In this document: positions 44,681 to 59,800 of the stretch, one piece after another
How the letters are laid out: each line of letters begins with the position of its first letter
Numbering within the stretch: the first letter of the stretch is position 1
Origin: Micractinium sp. NFX-FRZ
Lineage: Eukaryota; Chlorophyta; Trebouxiophyceae; Chlorellales; Chlorellaceae
DNA: 64,000 bases
Direction of reading: 5' to 3'
Assembly (NCBI GenBank): GCA_029339195.1
Contig: JAPTJF010000010.1
Location: 248,001-312,000 of the forward strand
The notes under the pieces: model-generated
What the model was told of the DNA's origin: nothing
Databases searched by the model: none
What the model saw: the letters and a program-made list of their open reading frames with translations, nothing else
Program-made: the position numbers and the translations under genes

Positions 44681-47179
44681 ATGATGATCACACCTGGTGA
44701 TGGTGATATTGAATTCCTTGCCCGCAGGCGGGCGCGTTTGGCGGCATCCCCGGCGGCGGCCTGCGCTTTGGCTCCTCCCACAACTCATGTGGGTGCCTGC
44801 TCCCTTAGTTGGCGGGGACAGAAGGCTCCGTGCTTCTGCTGGGAAAAGGTTGCCTTGTTGGTTGGGTGCTGATGCGGCACGCGTGCGACCGGAGGGTGGT
44901 GCCCGGCTGTGGATCTTCATGAACATCCGGGTGGGCGGCTGGCTGGCTGCCTGGCTGCCTGGCTAGGTGGCTGGCGGTTGTGACGGTCAGAGGCTGCATG
45001 GGCCGCTGCCCTGCCCTGCGCCCGGCCGCTCTTGTCACACCCCCTATGAACAGCCTGCCGCTGCCGGCTCTGTTGGCCCCTTGCTACAGCTTGCCTGGTG
45101 CCTACGGCCACCCAGATCGACTTTTACAACGGTGAGCGGGCAGCTGCTACTGACTATCTACAGATTTTTTGCCGGATTAAGACTGCAGCATGACAAATTG
45201 TGCACCTGTTCGTTTGTGTGAGGCGTGCCCAGCAATGATGCATGTATTGATTGATACCTTCGACCTCACGCGGCGCCAGCAGCACACATATCCGCACGCC
45301 CTGCAATTGCGTACCGCACCCTCGCGCTGCTCCCGCGGGCGCAATGCACGGACCGGAAGTGCCCCTCTTCCCTGCCCTTCACCCCCGGCCTGCTGCAGGA
45401 GGGGGCGTGGACATTGCCGTCCTGGGGCTGGCAGAGGTGGGTTAGTGAGTTGGTTTCACGTGTGTGTCTGAGTGGCAATGGTGGGGTGGGCAGTGGGTGT
45501 GTGCGTGTGTGGAATCCGTCAGAGGAGTGGGGCTGGCAGAGGAGAGGTGGGACCCTCCATGCCCGCCCCTGCAGGGCAGCTGTTGCAGCCTCCCCTGCCC
45601 CTCCAACATTTGCTCCTTGGTTCCTCGGACATTGCAAGCCAACGTTTCTCTCTTTTTTTCTCCCGTAACCGTGGGCCTGCTGTGTCTGGCATTTGCAGGC
45701 GGACCCCGCGGGCAACGTGAACGTCTCCAACTTTGGGGGCGGGCGCATGCCCGGCTGCGGCGGCTTCATCGACATCTCACAGAACGCCAAGAAGGTCATC
45801 TACGTGGGAACCTTCACCAGCGGCGGCCTCAAAGTGCGCTCCCTTGGTGGCAGGCGTCTGTCGCACAGGGATTGGATGGTGCCTATGCCGTGCAGGCACT
45901 GGTGCTGTGACCAGCCTGCAGGCTAGCGGCGGGGGTCACAGAATGGGGGCAGGCAGGCCAGCCCCTGGGGGTTGGTGTGGGGCGCGCGCTGCCATTGCGG
46001 GGCAGGTATGCCTGCTCTATTCCCCTGCAACAACACAAGGCGTCGCCGCCTCAGCCACACCTACAGGGTTTCAGAGTTTTTGGGGTTTTAGGGTTTTGCC
46101 CCGTCTGCTCCAGCAGCATTCCCCCCTGCTGCTGCCAGCACCTGCCTGCCCGCCCTTTTCAGTGCCTGCTCCTCACAGCCCCGCAAAGCCCCCAACGGGG
46201 GATGCCCAGCCTTGGGGGTACCTGACAGCCTCCTATTGGCCCCCCAATCGCCCCCCTGGTCTGGTGGAGGGCAGGTGGCGGTGGAGGCGGGGCGGCTGGC
46301 CATCCGTCAAGAGGGACGCCTGCAGAAGTTCCGCCCAGCTGTGCACGAAAAGACGTTTGCGGGGGCCTCAGGTGGGCGTCCTACTTTGGCATCAGGTGGT
46401 GGGGGGGAAGTGAGGCTCTTGCTTGAGGTGCACAAGATGAGGGGCTGCTCATGCCCTTTGCGGCCCGCCCCCCACTCGTCCCTCCCTCTTCCCACCCTGC
46501 ACTCGCACGCCCTTGCAGCCAACGGGCGCCCCATCCTGTTCATCACGGAGCGAGCGGTCTTCCGGCTGGCGCAGCACCAAGGGGGCGCCGCCGGCGCCGG
46601 CGCCGGCAGCGGCAGCGGCGGCGGCGGCGGGTGCAGTGTTGAGTTGATTGAGGTGGCGCCAGGCGTGGACATTGGTGAGAGCTTCTCCTTACTTCTCGTT
46701 CACTTTCCTGTCATGAAATGAGTGTGCCTGTGGTCAGGGTGGGGCGGGTGCTCTGCGGAGTTGGTTGAGGTGGCGGCACCAGGCGTGGACCTTGGCGACA
46801 CCTGCTTGCTGTTCTCTTCTCTCTGCTGCATGTACATATATATCAGTGGCTGCGTCGGGCAGTAGGAGTAGGGTGGGCAGGGTGAAAGCCGGCAACGGCA
46901 GGCGGAGGGCTTGCCTTCCCCTGATTGTTCTTGTTACTGGATGCAGCGGTCGAGTAGGCATCCCCGCCAGCCATGCATCGCACCCCAACTTTAATTGGTT
47001 TTCAGAACAAAAAAACGAGTTTTGTTTACTTTTCATCAGAAATCAATGCATCCCGATGTGTGGCCCCTGCCCTCCCCGCCTCCCGCCTGTGTGCAGAGCG
47101 CGACATCCTTCCACACATGGGCTTCCGCCCGCTCATGCGCGCCGTCAAGCTCATGCCTGCCCAGATCTTCCAGCCATGA
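40217..47179 (+). CDS. Acetate/3-ketoacid-type CoA-transferase (YdiF/propionate CoA-transferase family)
   Basis: Moves CoA between carboxylic acids (acetate, propionate, 3-ketoacids) through a glutamyl-CoA intermediate, probably in mitochondria. Nineteen exons: 40217-40459, 40664-40716, 40945-41024, 41261-41339, 41641-41690, 41965-42053, 42243-42323, 42691-42837, 43108-43247, 43587-43658, 44053-44113, 44396-44467, 44728-44788, 45090-45131, 45399-45436, 45699-45833, 46275-46371, 46519-46674, 47097-47179 (592 residues). The leader is Arg/Ala-rich. Family blocks: [78 protein letters not shown] (Glu of TTE is the expected nucleophile, split by an intron), [17 protein letters not shown] and [17 protein letters not shown]. 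An Ala/Gly-rich insert lies near residue 530. Exons 2 and 8 appear to use GC donors. Confidence 0.9.
44147..44184. repeat. (GT)n microsatellite
   Basis: A gtgtgt run of about 15 dinucleotides follows a cgcgcgcgtgcgcgtg stretch, in intron 11 of the CoA-transferase. It can alternate purine/pyrimidine over about 45 bp (Z-DNA-prone). Confidence 0.9.
44633..44692. repeat. (CTG)n(ATG)n compound triplet repeat
   Basis: About twelve ctg triplets, with one ttg near the start, run directly into about six gat/atg triplets, in intron 12 of the CoA-transferase. Not coding. Confidence 0.9.
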
Positions 47180-47865
47180 GGAGCCGTCCAGCCATCCATT
47201 CATGGAACATTTCCCCCCCCACCATCCAGCCATACCGACCTCCAGCCAGCCAGTACTGGAGGCCAGCGCTCCAACTAAGCAGGCGGCCTGGCCAACGTCC
47301 AGCCCCTCCTGGGCCTGAAGCCTCTGCTTTGGTCGGCAGCTGTGGCCAGGCCCCACATCTTGCAATCCAAGAACCCAGCCAGCCAGTCACTGAGCCAGGA
47401 CCTGCCTCACTTGACTCTTGAACGACAGACAGCACATGCCAAGAGCATCCGCCTCTTTTCGGCCTGCATGATGCAGTCACCAGCTGGCAGCCCCAAGTGG
47501 GCCATGCGGCAAGCTCCTTCTAGTTGACTTGAGCCGTGCGCGTGCCCTCCCTGGCAAGCTCCGCAGCGGCAGTGAGTGCGCAAGCCATGCAGAGCAGCAC
47601 AGCGGCCCAGAGGGGCTGCCTCGTGCGCTAGATGCTCCCTTCTTCAGGCTGTACTGAGGCTTTACACGATTCCGGCAAGGTGGAGGAATCACACAATAAT
47701 CGAACAAATCTAGGCAAGAGAAAGCTGTAAACTACCGAAAGACGGGTGCCAGGTAGCAATGCCGGCAACCCGCCTCTCGCCAGCACCCACTGGGCTCAGC
47801 ACGGCTGCTCTTTACAGGGTGTGGGTGCCAGGTGGCAACACTGTGTGTGCCGTGCCCGCCCACCC
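47180..47865. other. Convergent 3' intergenic region
   Basis: 686 bp between the stops of the CoA-transferase (plus) and the fasciclin-like gene (minus). TGTAA near 47724 is a candidate CoA-transferase poly(A) signal. A degenerate direct repeat (gggtgccaggtagcaa / gggtgccaggtggcaa) lies at 47745-47760 and 47823-47838, about 78 bp apart. No exon was recognised. Confidence 0.4.
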
Positions 47866-49250
47866 TCACACCAGCATGCACTGGAAGGGCGGCAGCAGAA
47901 CAGCGTCCAGCACATGCACCAATGCCCTGCCGGCAGGGATGTCAGCGTTGGTGACCTGCAGGGGTGGAGGGGCGCGGGAGGAATGGCCTCAGGGCGCTTG
48001 TGATGTGCACGAGAATGTCCAAGCGGCTGGCAGTTTGCTATTGACCGAGCCGTGGCAGCGTGCTCTGCCCACTGGCAGTCCGGGGGATGGAAGGGCAGGT
48101 GCCAGCGGGGCCCGGCCCCACACCACAGCAGGCACAGCAGGCGCTGCCGCCCCTCTGCCATCCAGTGGCCTACCCGCCGCCCCACCGTGCTGCCCTTGCA
48201 CCCCAGGCGGCACCCCGCCAGGGCGCTCCACGTGAAGGAAAGCAGGCAGTTAAGATGGCGCATCAACATTCACGCTGCCCTCATGTATACAAGGGGCGCA
48301 GGCGCACCGGCCGGCACAACTCACCAGTGCTGTGTTGCAGGTGGAGGCCCTCCACTGGAGGCCCTTCCGCTGAGCGGAAGTACACGGCGCCCCGGCCATC
48401 GCCCCACACCGTGACCTTGCCAATCCCTGGGGACCGCTTCTCCAGCACGGTGTGGCAGCACAGCGCGCACAGCAGGGGTGGGGGGAGGCAGGGAGGCAGG
48501 GGGGCCGGTGGAGGTGATGCGCCTGGGCGGGCGGCCCACAACACGTCCTGCTGGCTTCTTGGAGTCTGTACACAGTGTCGACTGCTTCGTACGAACGGAC
48601 TGGCCGCTGCTGGCGGGCGGTGCAGGCTGGCACCCGCCCGGCGGCTGGCGCATGCATGCAGCCATGGGAGGGAAGCCTCACTCTGTTGGCGCGGGGGACG
48701 GCTGCAGTCTTGATAGCGGCTCCCTCCACAATATGGTATGCCAGCAGCTGGCACATGGGGGAGCAGGGGGGAGAGGGCGGGCATTGGAATGATAACACAT
48801 CATGGCGTTCCTTTGAAGCAAGGGTGCGGCCTAGGGGGAGGGGCTGATGGGGACAGTAGTGGGGCAGTGCCTGCCTGCACTTTCGGCAGCCGCATGCCCC
48901 CCTGTCAGCTGCTGCCAGCTGTCGCAGCTGCTGACGAGTGCCGGACACATGCTTGGCTTGCCTCCTCGTGCTGCACAGCGCCGTGCGTGTTGCAAAACAC
49001 CACTGCCCTCCAGAACGATCTCTGCAAGCCTCTCTGTGCTTCACAGTGCCGTGCTCCCCGCGTGCTGGAGCTCCGCCACCTCCACCGCCAGCAGTCCTCT
49101 GCGCCCTGCCTCCCTCAGCCAGTACCTCGCATTGCTAGCTTCTTGCCATGCAGCACTGTCAGTTCTGACCGACCTTACAGCGGCGGGCAGCCTGGCGCGC
49201 CCCACCAATGCAGCGGGCAAAAACATTGTGCCGGCGCCCGGCGTGCCGCC
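47866..49250 (-). CDS. Fasciclin (FAS1)-like protein, gene model incomplete
   Basis: Secreted or surface adhesion-type domain, if real. Three pieces carry the identification. The last exon (47955-47866, stop included) reads as the FAS1 H2 box: TNADIPAGRALVHVLDAVLLP. Exon 48747-48682 has the LLAYHIVEGAAI box (family form: YHIVPG). A middle piece (about 48465-48345) has GKVTVWGDGRGAV, fitting the strand before H2. A short exon near 48584-48545 fits between them. The 5' part is unclear: the region 49250-48900 shows possible pieces (LLAVEVAELQ; a TMFLPAA stretch) but no phase-consistent chain and no typical H1 box. The gene may be divergent, have unusual splice sites, or be decaying. Outer coordinates at the 5' side are approximate. 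Confidence 0.45.
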
Positions 49251-49497
49251 GCCGCCGCCAAATATATCAGTGCGGGCCGAGCAAAGGGCAGTGTGCGGTT
49301 GGGTGACGTGGGCATGGGAGGGGGCAGGCACCCATCCTGCAGGCGCGCAGGGACGCGCGCCGCCCCGCCCTCCACATCAGAGCGAATTCATTCTATGGGG
49401 GCAGCGCCGACGTGGCGGTGCATTGCAAGGGCTGGCCATGCATCGAAGGCCTCGCTCTATGCAGGCACTCCTTCGTCCGCGTGATCAAGTGTTATGT

Positions 49498-52885
<3,388 letters not shown>

Positions 52886-53829
52886 GGTGAGCTGCTTGTG
52901 AAGATTGCGGGGTGCGATGTGCGTGGAGATGAGGGCGATGGCGCGGGTGGCGGCGAGGACATCCTGCTGCTGGCGGGGCCGGCACAGCGCAGCGTGGCAG
53001 CGGCGGCGGCGGCAGCGGTTGGGCTCGCTGATGCCCGGCCTTGGCCAGTGCCAGTGCTAGGGATGTTGCTCTCATGGAGTGTAAATCAGTGAAACTCAGC
53101 CTGTTCGGATTACACAGGCAGATTCGATTCACTCCAGTCCAAGGATGCAATGAGCATGCCCCAAGTCTTCCTTGGCGTGCCGTCTGCGGCCTCCATCCAA
53201 GTGGTGAATTTGAGTGGCCGTATCCAACACGGGTGACAATTCGCGAAAGCGAGAGACAGCTGGTAGCCAGGGTGCCAGATGGCGGGTGTCAAGCCAGATG
53301 GCAGGGGCAGCTGGCCATCTGGCGCCATGGTGCACTGTCGGGAAGCTGCCCCGTGGGACAGACACAACAACCTCTACACCTCCCCTTGTGCCCTGCTGCT
53401 TGTATTCTTCTTCCCTCATCATCTGCCTGCCGTTGTCACTGAAGACGCACTCAGGTGCGTTCAATCCGCCAGCAGTCCCTACTCGCAGCCTCCAGCAGCT
53501 CGAGCAGCCCGAGCCTGTTGCCTGCTGCTGCCCGAGCCTGTTGCTTCCTGCCTCTGCCCAGGTTGCTGCAGGGGTGTGATCAGACTGAGAGCCAGCCCCA
53601 CACGCCCCAAAACACGCGGATCCCAAGAAACCGAACTAGCTGCACCCTCCCTTCCCTCCCGACTGCCTGGCACCCCCCAGCAGGACCCAGCAGCCCCTGA
53701 GCCAAGGGGAACAAGTTCAGACCAAGTTCAGACCTAATACCAAGCCTCAGCCGCATCGGGCCCGCCGTCGGCAACTGCTGCCCGCCTAAGTAGCCGCCCG
53801 CTGCGTATCGCCCCTCACCGCCCCCCACC
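52886..53829. promoter_or_regulatory. Divergent control region, TPI / hexose symporter B
   Basis: 944 bp between divergent start codons. It contains a cluster of gccagatggc boxes at 53273-53283 and 53292-53302 with the inverted form gccatctggc at 53313-53322, which can form a hairpin or a repeated factor site. A perfect 11-bp tandem repeat (caagttcagac) lies near 53713-53734. No TATA box was seen. Regulatory meaning is inferred from position only. Confidence 0.45.
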
Positions 53830-56800
53830 ATGGCTGGCGGCGGAGCTGTGCTGACGCGCGCCTCGGCGCTGCACATTGCGGAATACGAGGGCAAGCTGAC
53901 CTGGTGAGGGCGAGGGGCTGGTGGTGGTGCAAAAGTTGTCATCACTGAGGGTGGGGTGGGACGAGGTGAGGGTCAGAGAAGCAGCGGCCTGGCAGGTGCT
54001 ACGCAGCTTCCATACTGGCTTGAAACCTTACCACTTCTCTCTTCTCCTATTTGTTGGGCCGCAGGTATGTCATCATCGTCGCCCTGATTGCATCCGCTGG
54101 TGGCCTGCTGTTTGGTGAGCGCCTGCTGCCCGCCCGCCTTGCCCGCCCACCTGCACGCCTGGCCAAGTCGTGCTTGCCCGCCCACCTGCCTGCCTGCCTG
54201 CCAGCCTGTCCGCCTGGCCAAGTCGTGCGTGCCCGCCCACCTGGCCCGACTGTCTGCCGGCCTGCCTGCCTGCCCGCCTGGCCAAGTCATTCTTGCCTGA
54301 GCTGGGGTGCGCTGCAGCATCAAACCACTGCCACAGCCTGGTGCATGAGGTGTGGCACACACCAGCTTCCTGCCAGCCTGCACGCCGGTATCAGTGGCCT
54401 CACACCCTTGCCCCAACACCCGCCTGCCTGCCCCTGTGTGCAGGCTACGACATTGTGAGTAGTCATTGCTTTCAGCCTGCGCGCTACAACCCCGCAGCCC
54501 AAGTGGTGCCGCCTGCTTGCGCTGCCTGGCCCGCCATGCCAGCCTGCCAGCCTGCCTGCCCGTCTCCCGCCGCCCACACACTGCTGAGTGGGGCAGTGCT
54601 CGCCCGCCTGCCATTTCACCCTCCCCCGCCGAGCGCAGGGCATCACTGGCGGCGTGGAGGCCTTTGAGGAGTTCCAGCGCAAGGTGAGGAGTGGTGGTGT
54701 GTGTCTAATGAACCATATGTGGCGGTGCGGCCAGAACCGTCAAAGTCTTGCTCACCTTGTTCTGTTCTGGTAGGGGGTGGCAGCACTGCCGGGACTTGCT
54801 TTGTTGGTGGGTGAATGGCTGGCTGGGTGAGCAGAGCAGCGGGTGTGGGTGGGCCTTCAAGAGGAGGGCCGAGGGGGGCAGGAGGGAGCAATGTTCAGAA
54901 TCTGCGAGGCGTTGAGGCTGTAAGAGTTGCCCCCCCTTGCCCTTGCTCCCCCGGCATGCACACTTGCTCACAATTGTCTCCTCCTTGGACTTTCTCCCCC
55001 CTCCCTGCCCCCGCAGTTCTTCCCAGGTAGCCGCTGTGTAGTGCCAGCCAGCCCCAATCAGACGCGGCATGCAGGCCCGGGGCCCACCTGCAGCTTCTGG
55101 TCGTTGTAGGTGCTGCAGGCAGGGTGTGGGTGGGGGAGGGGCGGGTAGCCGTGGATGTGAGCGCGGTGAGTTGCTGTTGGGCGCGAGCCGCAGGCGGACG
55201 AGGCAGGCAGGAAAGCAGGCAGGGCGGTCTGCCGGTAGGCCATCGAGCAAGGGGGGAAGCACGACTCCGCCGGCGGTCCATCTGCAACCCCGGTCCGCTG
55301 CCCCACCCTGCTACCCCACCCCGCTGCCCCACCAGATGTCTATCAAGCAAAGCACGGCACCGGTGCCCAGGCCAGCACCGACCCCTACTGGTGAGCCCAT
55401 ATATGGCGCCGCGCCTTCTTTGCAGAACCCGCGCTGTGGGAGCGGCGGGGCCTGCAGGATGATGACTTTGCTTCCGGGGTGGGGCAGCGGACCGGGGTTG
55501 CAGATGGACCGCCGGCGGAGTCGTGCTTCCCCCCTTGCTCGATGGCCTACCGGCAGACCGCCCTGCCTGCTTTCCTGCCTGCCTCGTCCGCCTGCGGCTC
55601 GCGCCCAACAGCAACTCACCGCGCTCACATCCACGGCTACCCGCCCCTCCCCCACCCACACCCCTGCCTGCAGCACCTACAACGACCAGAAGCTGCAGGT
55701 GGGCCCCGGGCCTGCATGCCGCTTCTGATTTGGGGCTGACTGGCACTACACAGCGGCTACCTGGAACTGGGACGCTCGCGCCACCCAAATGCTCCCGCTC
55801 CCGCATTCCCTGCCCTCCCCCTTTGGCCGCACACTCCACTCCTTGCAAGCACCCACACACCCATGCCTCCCTGCCCCCCTCCCCACTCCACCCCCCCCCT
55901 GCAGGTCTTCACCTCCTCTCTCTTCCTGGCGGGCCTGTTCTCCTCCCTGTTTGCCGGCCACATCACCAGGCACGCCGGCCGCAAGGTGAGGGCGGTGGTG
56001 GCGAGCGGGGGGAGGGCCGCACTTTCCTCATGCCGAACAAGGTCACATGGCGGTGCGCAGGGAGGGCCTCGCTTTCCTCGTGCAGAATAAGCTGCCACGG
56101 CGGCGTGCGTTCTCATACCCACCCCCGCGGACCGCCATGCCTTTGGCGGCCTGGGTGCCTCACGTATACATTCTCAGCACGGAAACAAACCAACTCGCTG
56201 AAATCATCCCCACCCCATCTTCCCCTGCAGATCACCATGATTGTGGCCGCCTGCTGGTTCCTGGCGGGCTCGGGCCTCAACGCCGGTGCCCAGGCCCTCT
56301 GGATGCTGGTGCTGGGTGAGGGCCCTCTGCAGCTCCTCCCCTGATCGCTGCATCTGTGCTGGACCACTGCCACACTGCCTGCGTGGCCTCACATTCCTGG
56401 GGCATGCCGCGCGCCCTGGCCCACCCCTAAGCACACGCTCACACGCCATGCCTCCTTGCCCCTCGCCCGCTCATACACCACGCGTACGTGCCCCTCGCCC
56501 CCTCGTCCCTGCTGCCCATTCCCGCAGGCCGCATCTTCCTGGGCTTTGGCGTGGGTATGGCCAACCAGGTGGGCGCTGTGCTGCGCTGTGCTGTGCTGCG
56601 CTGTGCTGTGCTGCGCCGTGCACTGCTCCGTGCTCGACTTTCTACCAGAGTGTGCAGTGAGGTTTTACCTCTTTCAAGCCACACCTGCTGCGCTGCACCA
56701 GAAGCTGCCATGGTTGCCACACCAGGGGCTGGTACGCAAGCCAGCACCTGCTCTGCTGGTCTCCTTTTTGAACACAAACCAGGGTGTGCCTCGTGCCCAC

Positions 56801-59800
56801 ACGCACCAGGTGGTACCTCTGTACCCGTGCTCAGCACACCTGCACCCTTCTTCCCCTGTCACCCGTACTGCAGGTGGTGCCCCTGTACCTCTCTGAGATG
56901 GCCCCCTTCAAGTATCGCGGTGGCCTGAACATGCTCTTCCAGCTGGCAGTCACCATCGGGTGGGTGGGTGGAGGAGGGCGGTGGTGCATTTCCCAGGAAC
57001 GTGCAAAGCCTCGCACTCGCCCACCGTTACAATCGTAAATGTCGAGCGTGGTTTTGAAGGATTGGGCTCTGCAGGGCGCGGGCCTTCCGTGCGCCTCTTC
57101 ACCCGCGCCTGCCTGTGCCCCCATGCCCTCCGCGCCCTCCCCCTGCCCGCCTGCCTGCAGCATCCTGGTGGCTCAGCTCATCAACTATGGGTAAGCTGAT
57201 GAGCGGGGAAACGGGATGGGTGCCGCCTGCGTGTGTGAGCAGGGGGGGGAGGCAGGGGTCCAATCCCGGACATTTTGGGCGCCCGAAGGACCCCGCTCTT
57301 GTGCCGCCCCTCCCTGTCCACCCCTCGCCCTCCACTCTCAACCTCCCCACCTCCATATTGACCCCGCAGCGTCCAGGACTGGTCTCACGGCTGGCGCCTC
57401 TCCCTGGGCCTGGCCGCTGTGCCCGCCTTCGTGCTGCTGCTGGGAGGCATCCTGCTGCCCGAGTCGCCCAACTCCCTCATCGAGCGGTGAGCTCCCGCTT
57501 TGTCCTGGCAGCTTTTATTTGGGAACAAGCAGAACGTGTCTTTCTGCCTGGGTCGCATCCGTCTGGGAATTTGTCAAACCATCAACTTAACTTATTTTTA
57601 CTACTTCTGAATGTTGCTGCTGCAGCGGCCATCTGGACCGCGGGCGCCAGGTGCTGGAGAGGCTGCGGGGCACCACCAACGTGCACGCGGGTGGGTGGGT
57701 GGGCGAGTTGTGTGCTCCTGCTTGTTAGGTATGTGGCAAGATGGCGCGCCTCGTGGATTACTCGACGCCCCGTGTGGCAGCCGCCCAACCGCACTTAACT
57801 GACTGCCTGGGTTAGGACCAATTCTTGCCTAACAAGCATTCTGCTGGAGGCAACACACAAAACCAGCAAGACACACACCCTACTGCACACCTTCTTTGAA
57901 TCAAAATGGTGGTACTTTATCATGTGCCAACATTGTGGGCAACAGCATTTCGTCCCTGCCCCCTGCCCCACCCCCCTCCAGAGTTCAACGACATCCACGA
58001 GGCCTCTGTCACCGCCGGCAACATCCGCCTGCGCGACGTGAGAGGGTTGCGGTGTGGGGTGCGGTGTGACGCAAGGCTGTGGCTGGCGGTGGTGCAGCTG
58101 AAGCTGCGTGCGCAGGCATGCATGCATTGGCAGGGCGTTTGGCTCAGTGGCACAGCTGGGGATGCCCCCACTGTGGGAGCTTCTCCCGTAGCCCCCCTTC
58201 ACGCCCTCACCACCCACCTCCCTGCCCCCCACCGTTGTGCAGAGCTGGAAGGCCATGTTCACCCGCCCCTACTCCCCCATGCTCGCCGTCACTTGCATGA
58301 TTGCGATGCTGCAGCAGTGGACAGGTGAGGGGGCAGCTGAGTGACCAGGGCAGCGTCCAGGGAGAGGGGTGTGCAGGCCCTCATGCACTGTGTGGTCAAC
58401 GGGCAGCAGGGTATGTGGAGGATGCTGTCCGTGCGGGGTGCATCTGCAGCGTGTGCATGCGTGCGCTGCACACCGGCTGTGCTGCTGCTTCAAACTCTCG
58501 ACCCCCTGCCATTCCTTGCTGCCCCTCCGGCCTGCCGCCCTGACTGCAGGCATCAATGCAAGTGAGTGGATTGGCGGGAGGTGCCCGCCCTGGTGGCTGG
58601 CAAAGCCAGCTGCATGGATAGGCGCAAGGGCCTGCCCATGCAATGCTGCGCATGCGCTGTGCGCTGCTCGCACCCCAGCTCCCAGCCCCTGTGCTGCGCG
58701 CACCAGCCAGCCCTGCCACGCAAATCATTACCACTGCCCCTTACGCTCAATGTGCCCGCCCCATATCCCACCCCCACCTCCCTACCCTTCCCCCTGCAGT
58801 CATGTTCTGTGAGTCCGGTGCCTGCGCTGATGCCAAACGGGGTGGAAGAGCGGCGTTGTTGCACAGCGCCTGCTGGCATGCCCCGCCTGCTTGCCTGTCC
58901 TACCAGCATGCTGGCCGTCTCTCAGTCCTGGCTGCGCCCCAATTCAAGCTACTGTATTGCCGCTGCTGTACGCCCCCGCATGCGTGAATGACATCCACTC
59001 TGCGCGTGCCCCTCACAGCCTGCGCCCCCTGTTCTGACCCCCCTGCAGACGTCCCCGTCATCTTCTCCTCCCTGGGCAAGGGCAAGAGCGCCTCCCTGCT
59101 CAACACGGTCATCATCGGTGAGGGGTGGGGGTTCATGCAGGGATGGTGGCCTTTGTTGGGGAGGTTTCCCAAGGACAAGCACGGGTTGAAGGCATGGGGG
59201 CATGAGAATATAACACATTATAACTGACACATGGCATGCATGGGTCAGCCTGTCGGTGGCTGTGTCATCCTGCTGCCAATATGCGTACGTCTGTTCTCAA
59301 CCTGATGCCAACACGCGAGTGCCCTCTGACCCGCCCCGCCCGCCCCGCCCCACACCTCTCGTGCAGGAGCCGTCAACGTAATTGCCACATTTGTCTCGAT
59401 CCTGTCAGGTAGCTAATCGTGTGCACTGCTTGTGCTGCACTGCCCTGCCCCGCTGCGCCACGTTGTCGCATCAGCACCTCGCCAAGCCCCCCCTCTGCAT
59501 GCCCGCCAGTGTGGAACCTGTACCCTGCATTCACCCTTGTTGCCATGCCGCACGCTGCTGCCTGCATCATAGCCTCAGCCCCTTTCATGGCCATGCTGCC
59601 TTAGGGCCTGCCGGCCTGCCAAGGTGTGTGCCATCTTGTGCCTACTCACCAAGCTGCTCCCCCCCTCCCCCTGCAGTCGACAAGTTTGGTCGCCGCTTCC
59701 TCTTCATCCAGGGCGGCGTGCAAATGGCCATTGCCCAGGTAGGGTGCTGCTACTTGTAGGTGCTGCTGCACCACTACAAGTGCGGTAGCATGTCTGGGTG

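Noticed and set aside
46070..46105. Plant/algal telomere-like ttttagggttttgg
   Set aside because: One to two degenerate units only, inside a CoA-transferase intron; not a telomeric tract.
54895..55860. 321-codon open frame on the minus strand opposite symporter B
   Set aside because: It is created by the inverted repeat and GC-rich introns, has no domain, and overlaps well-supported exons on the plus strand.
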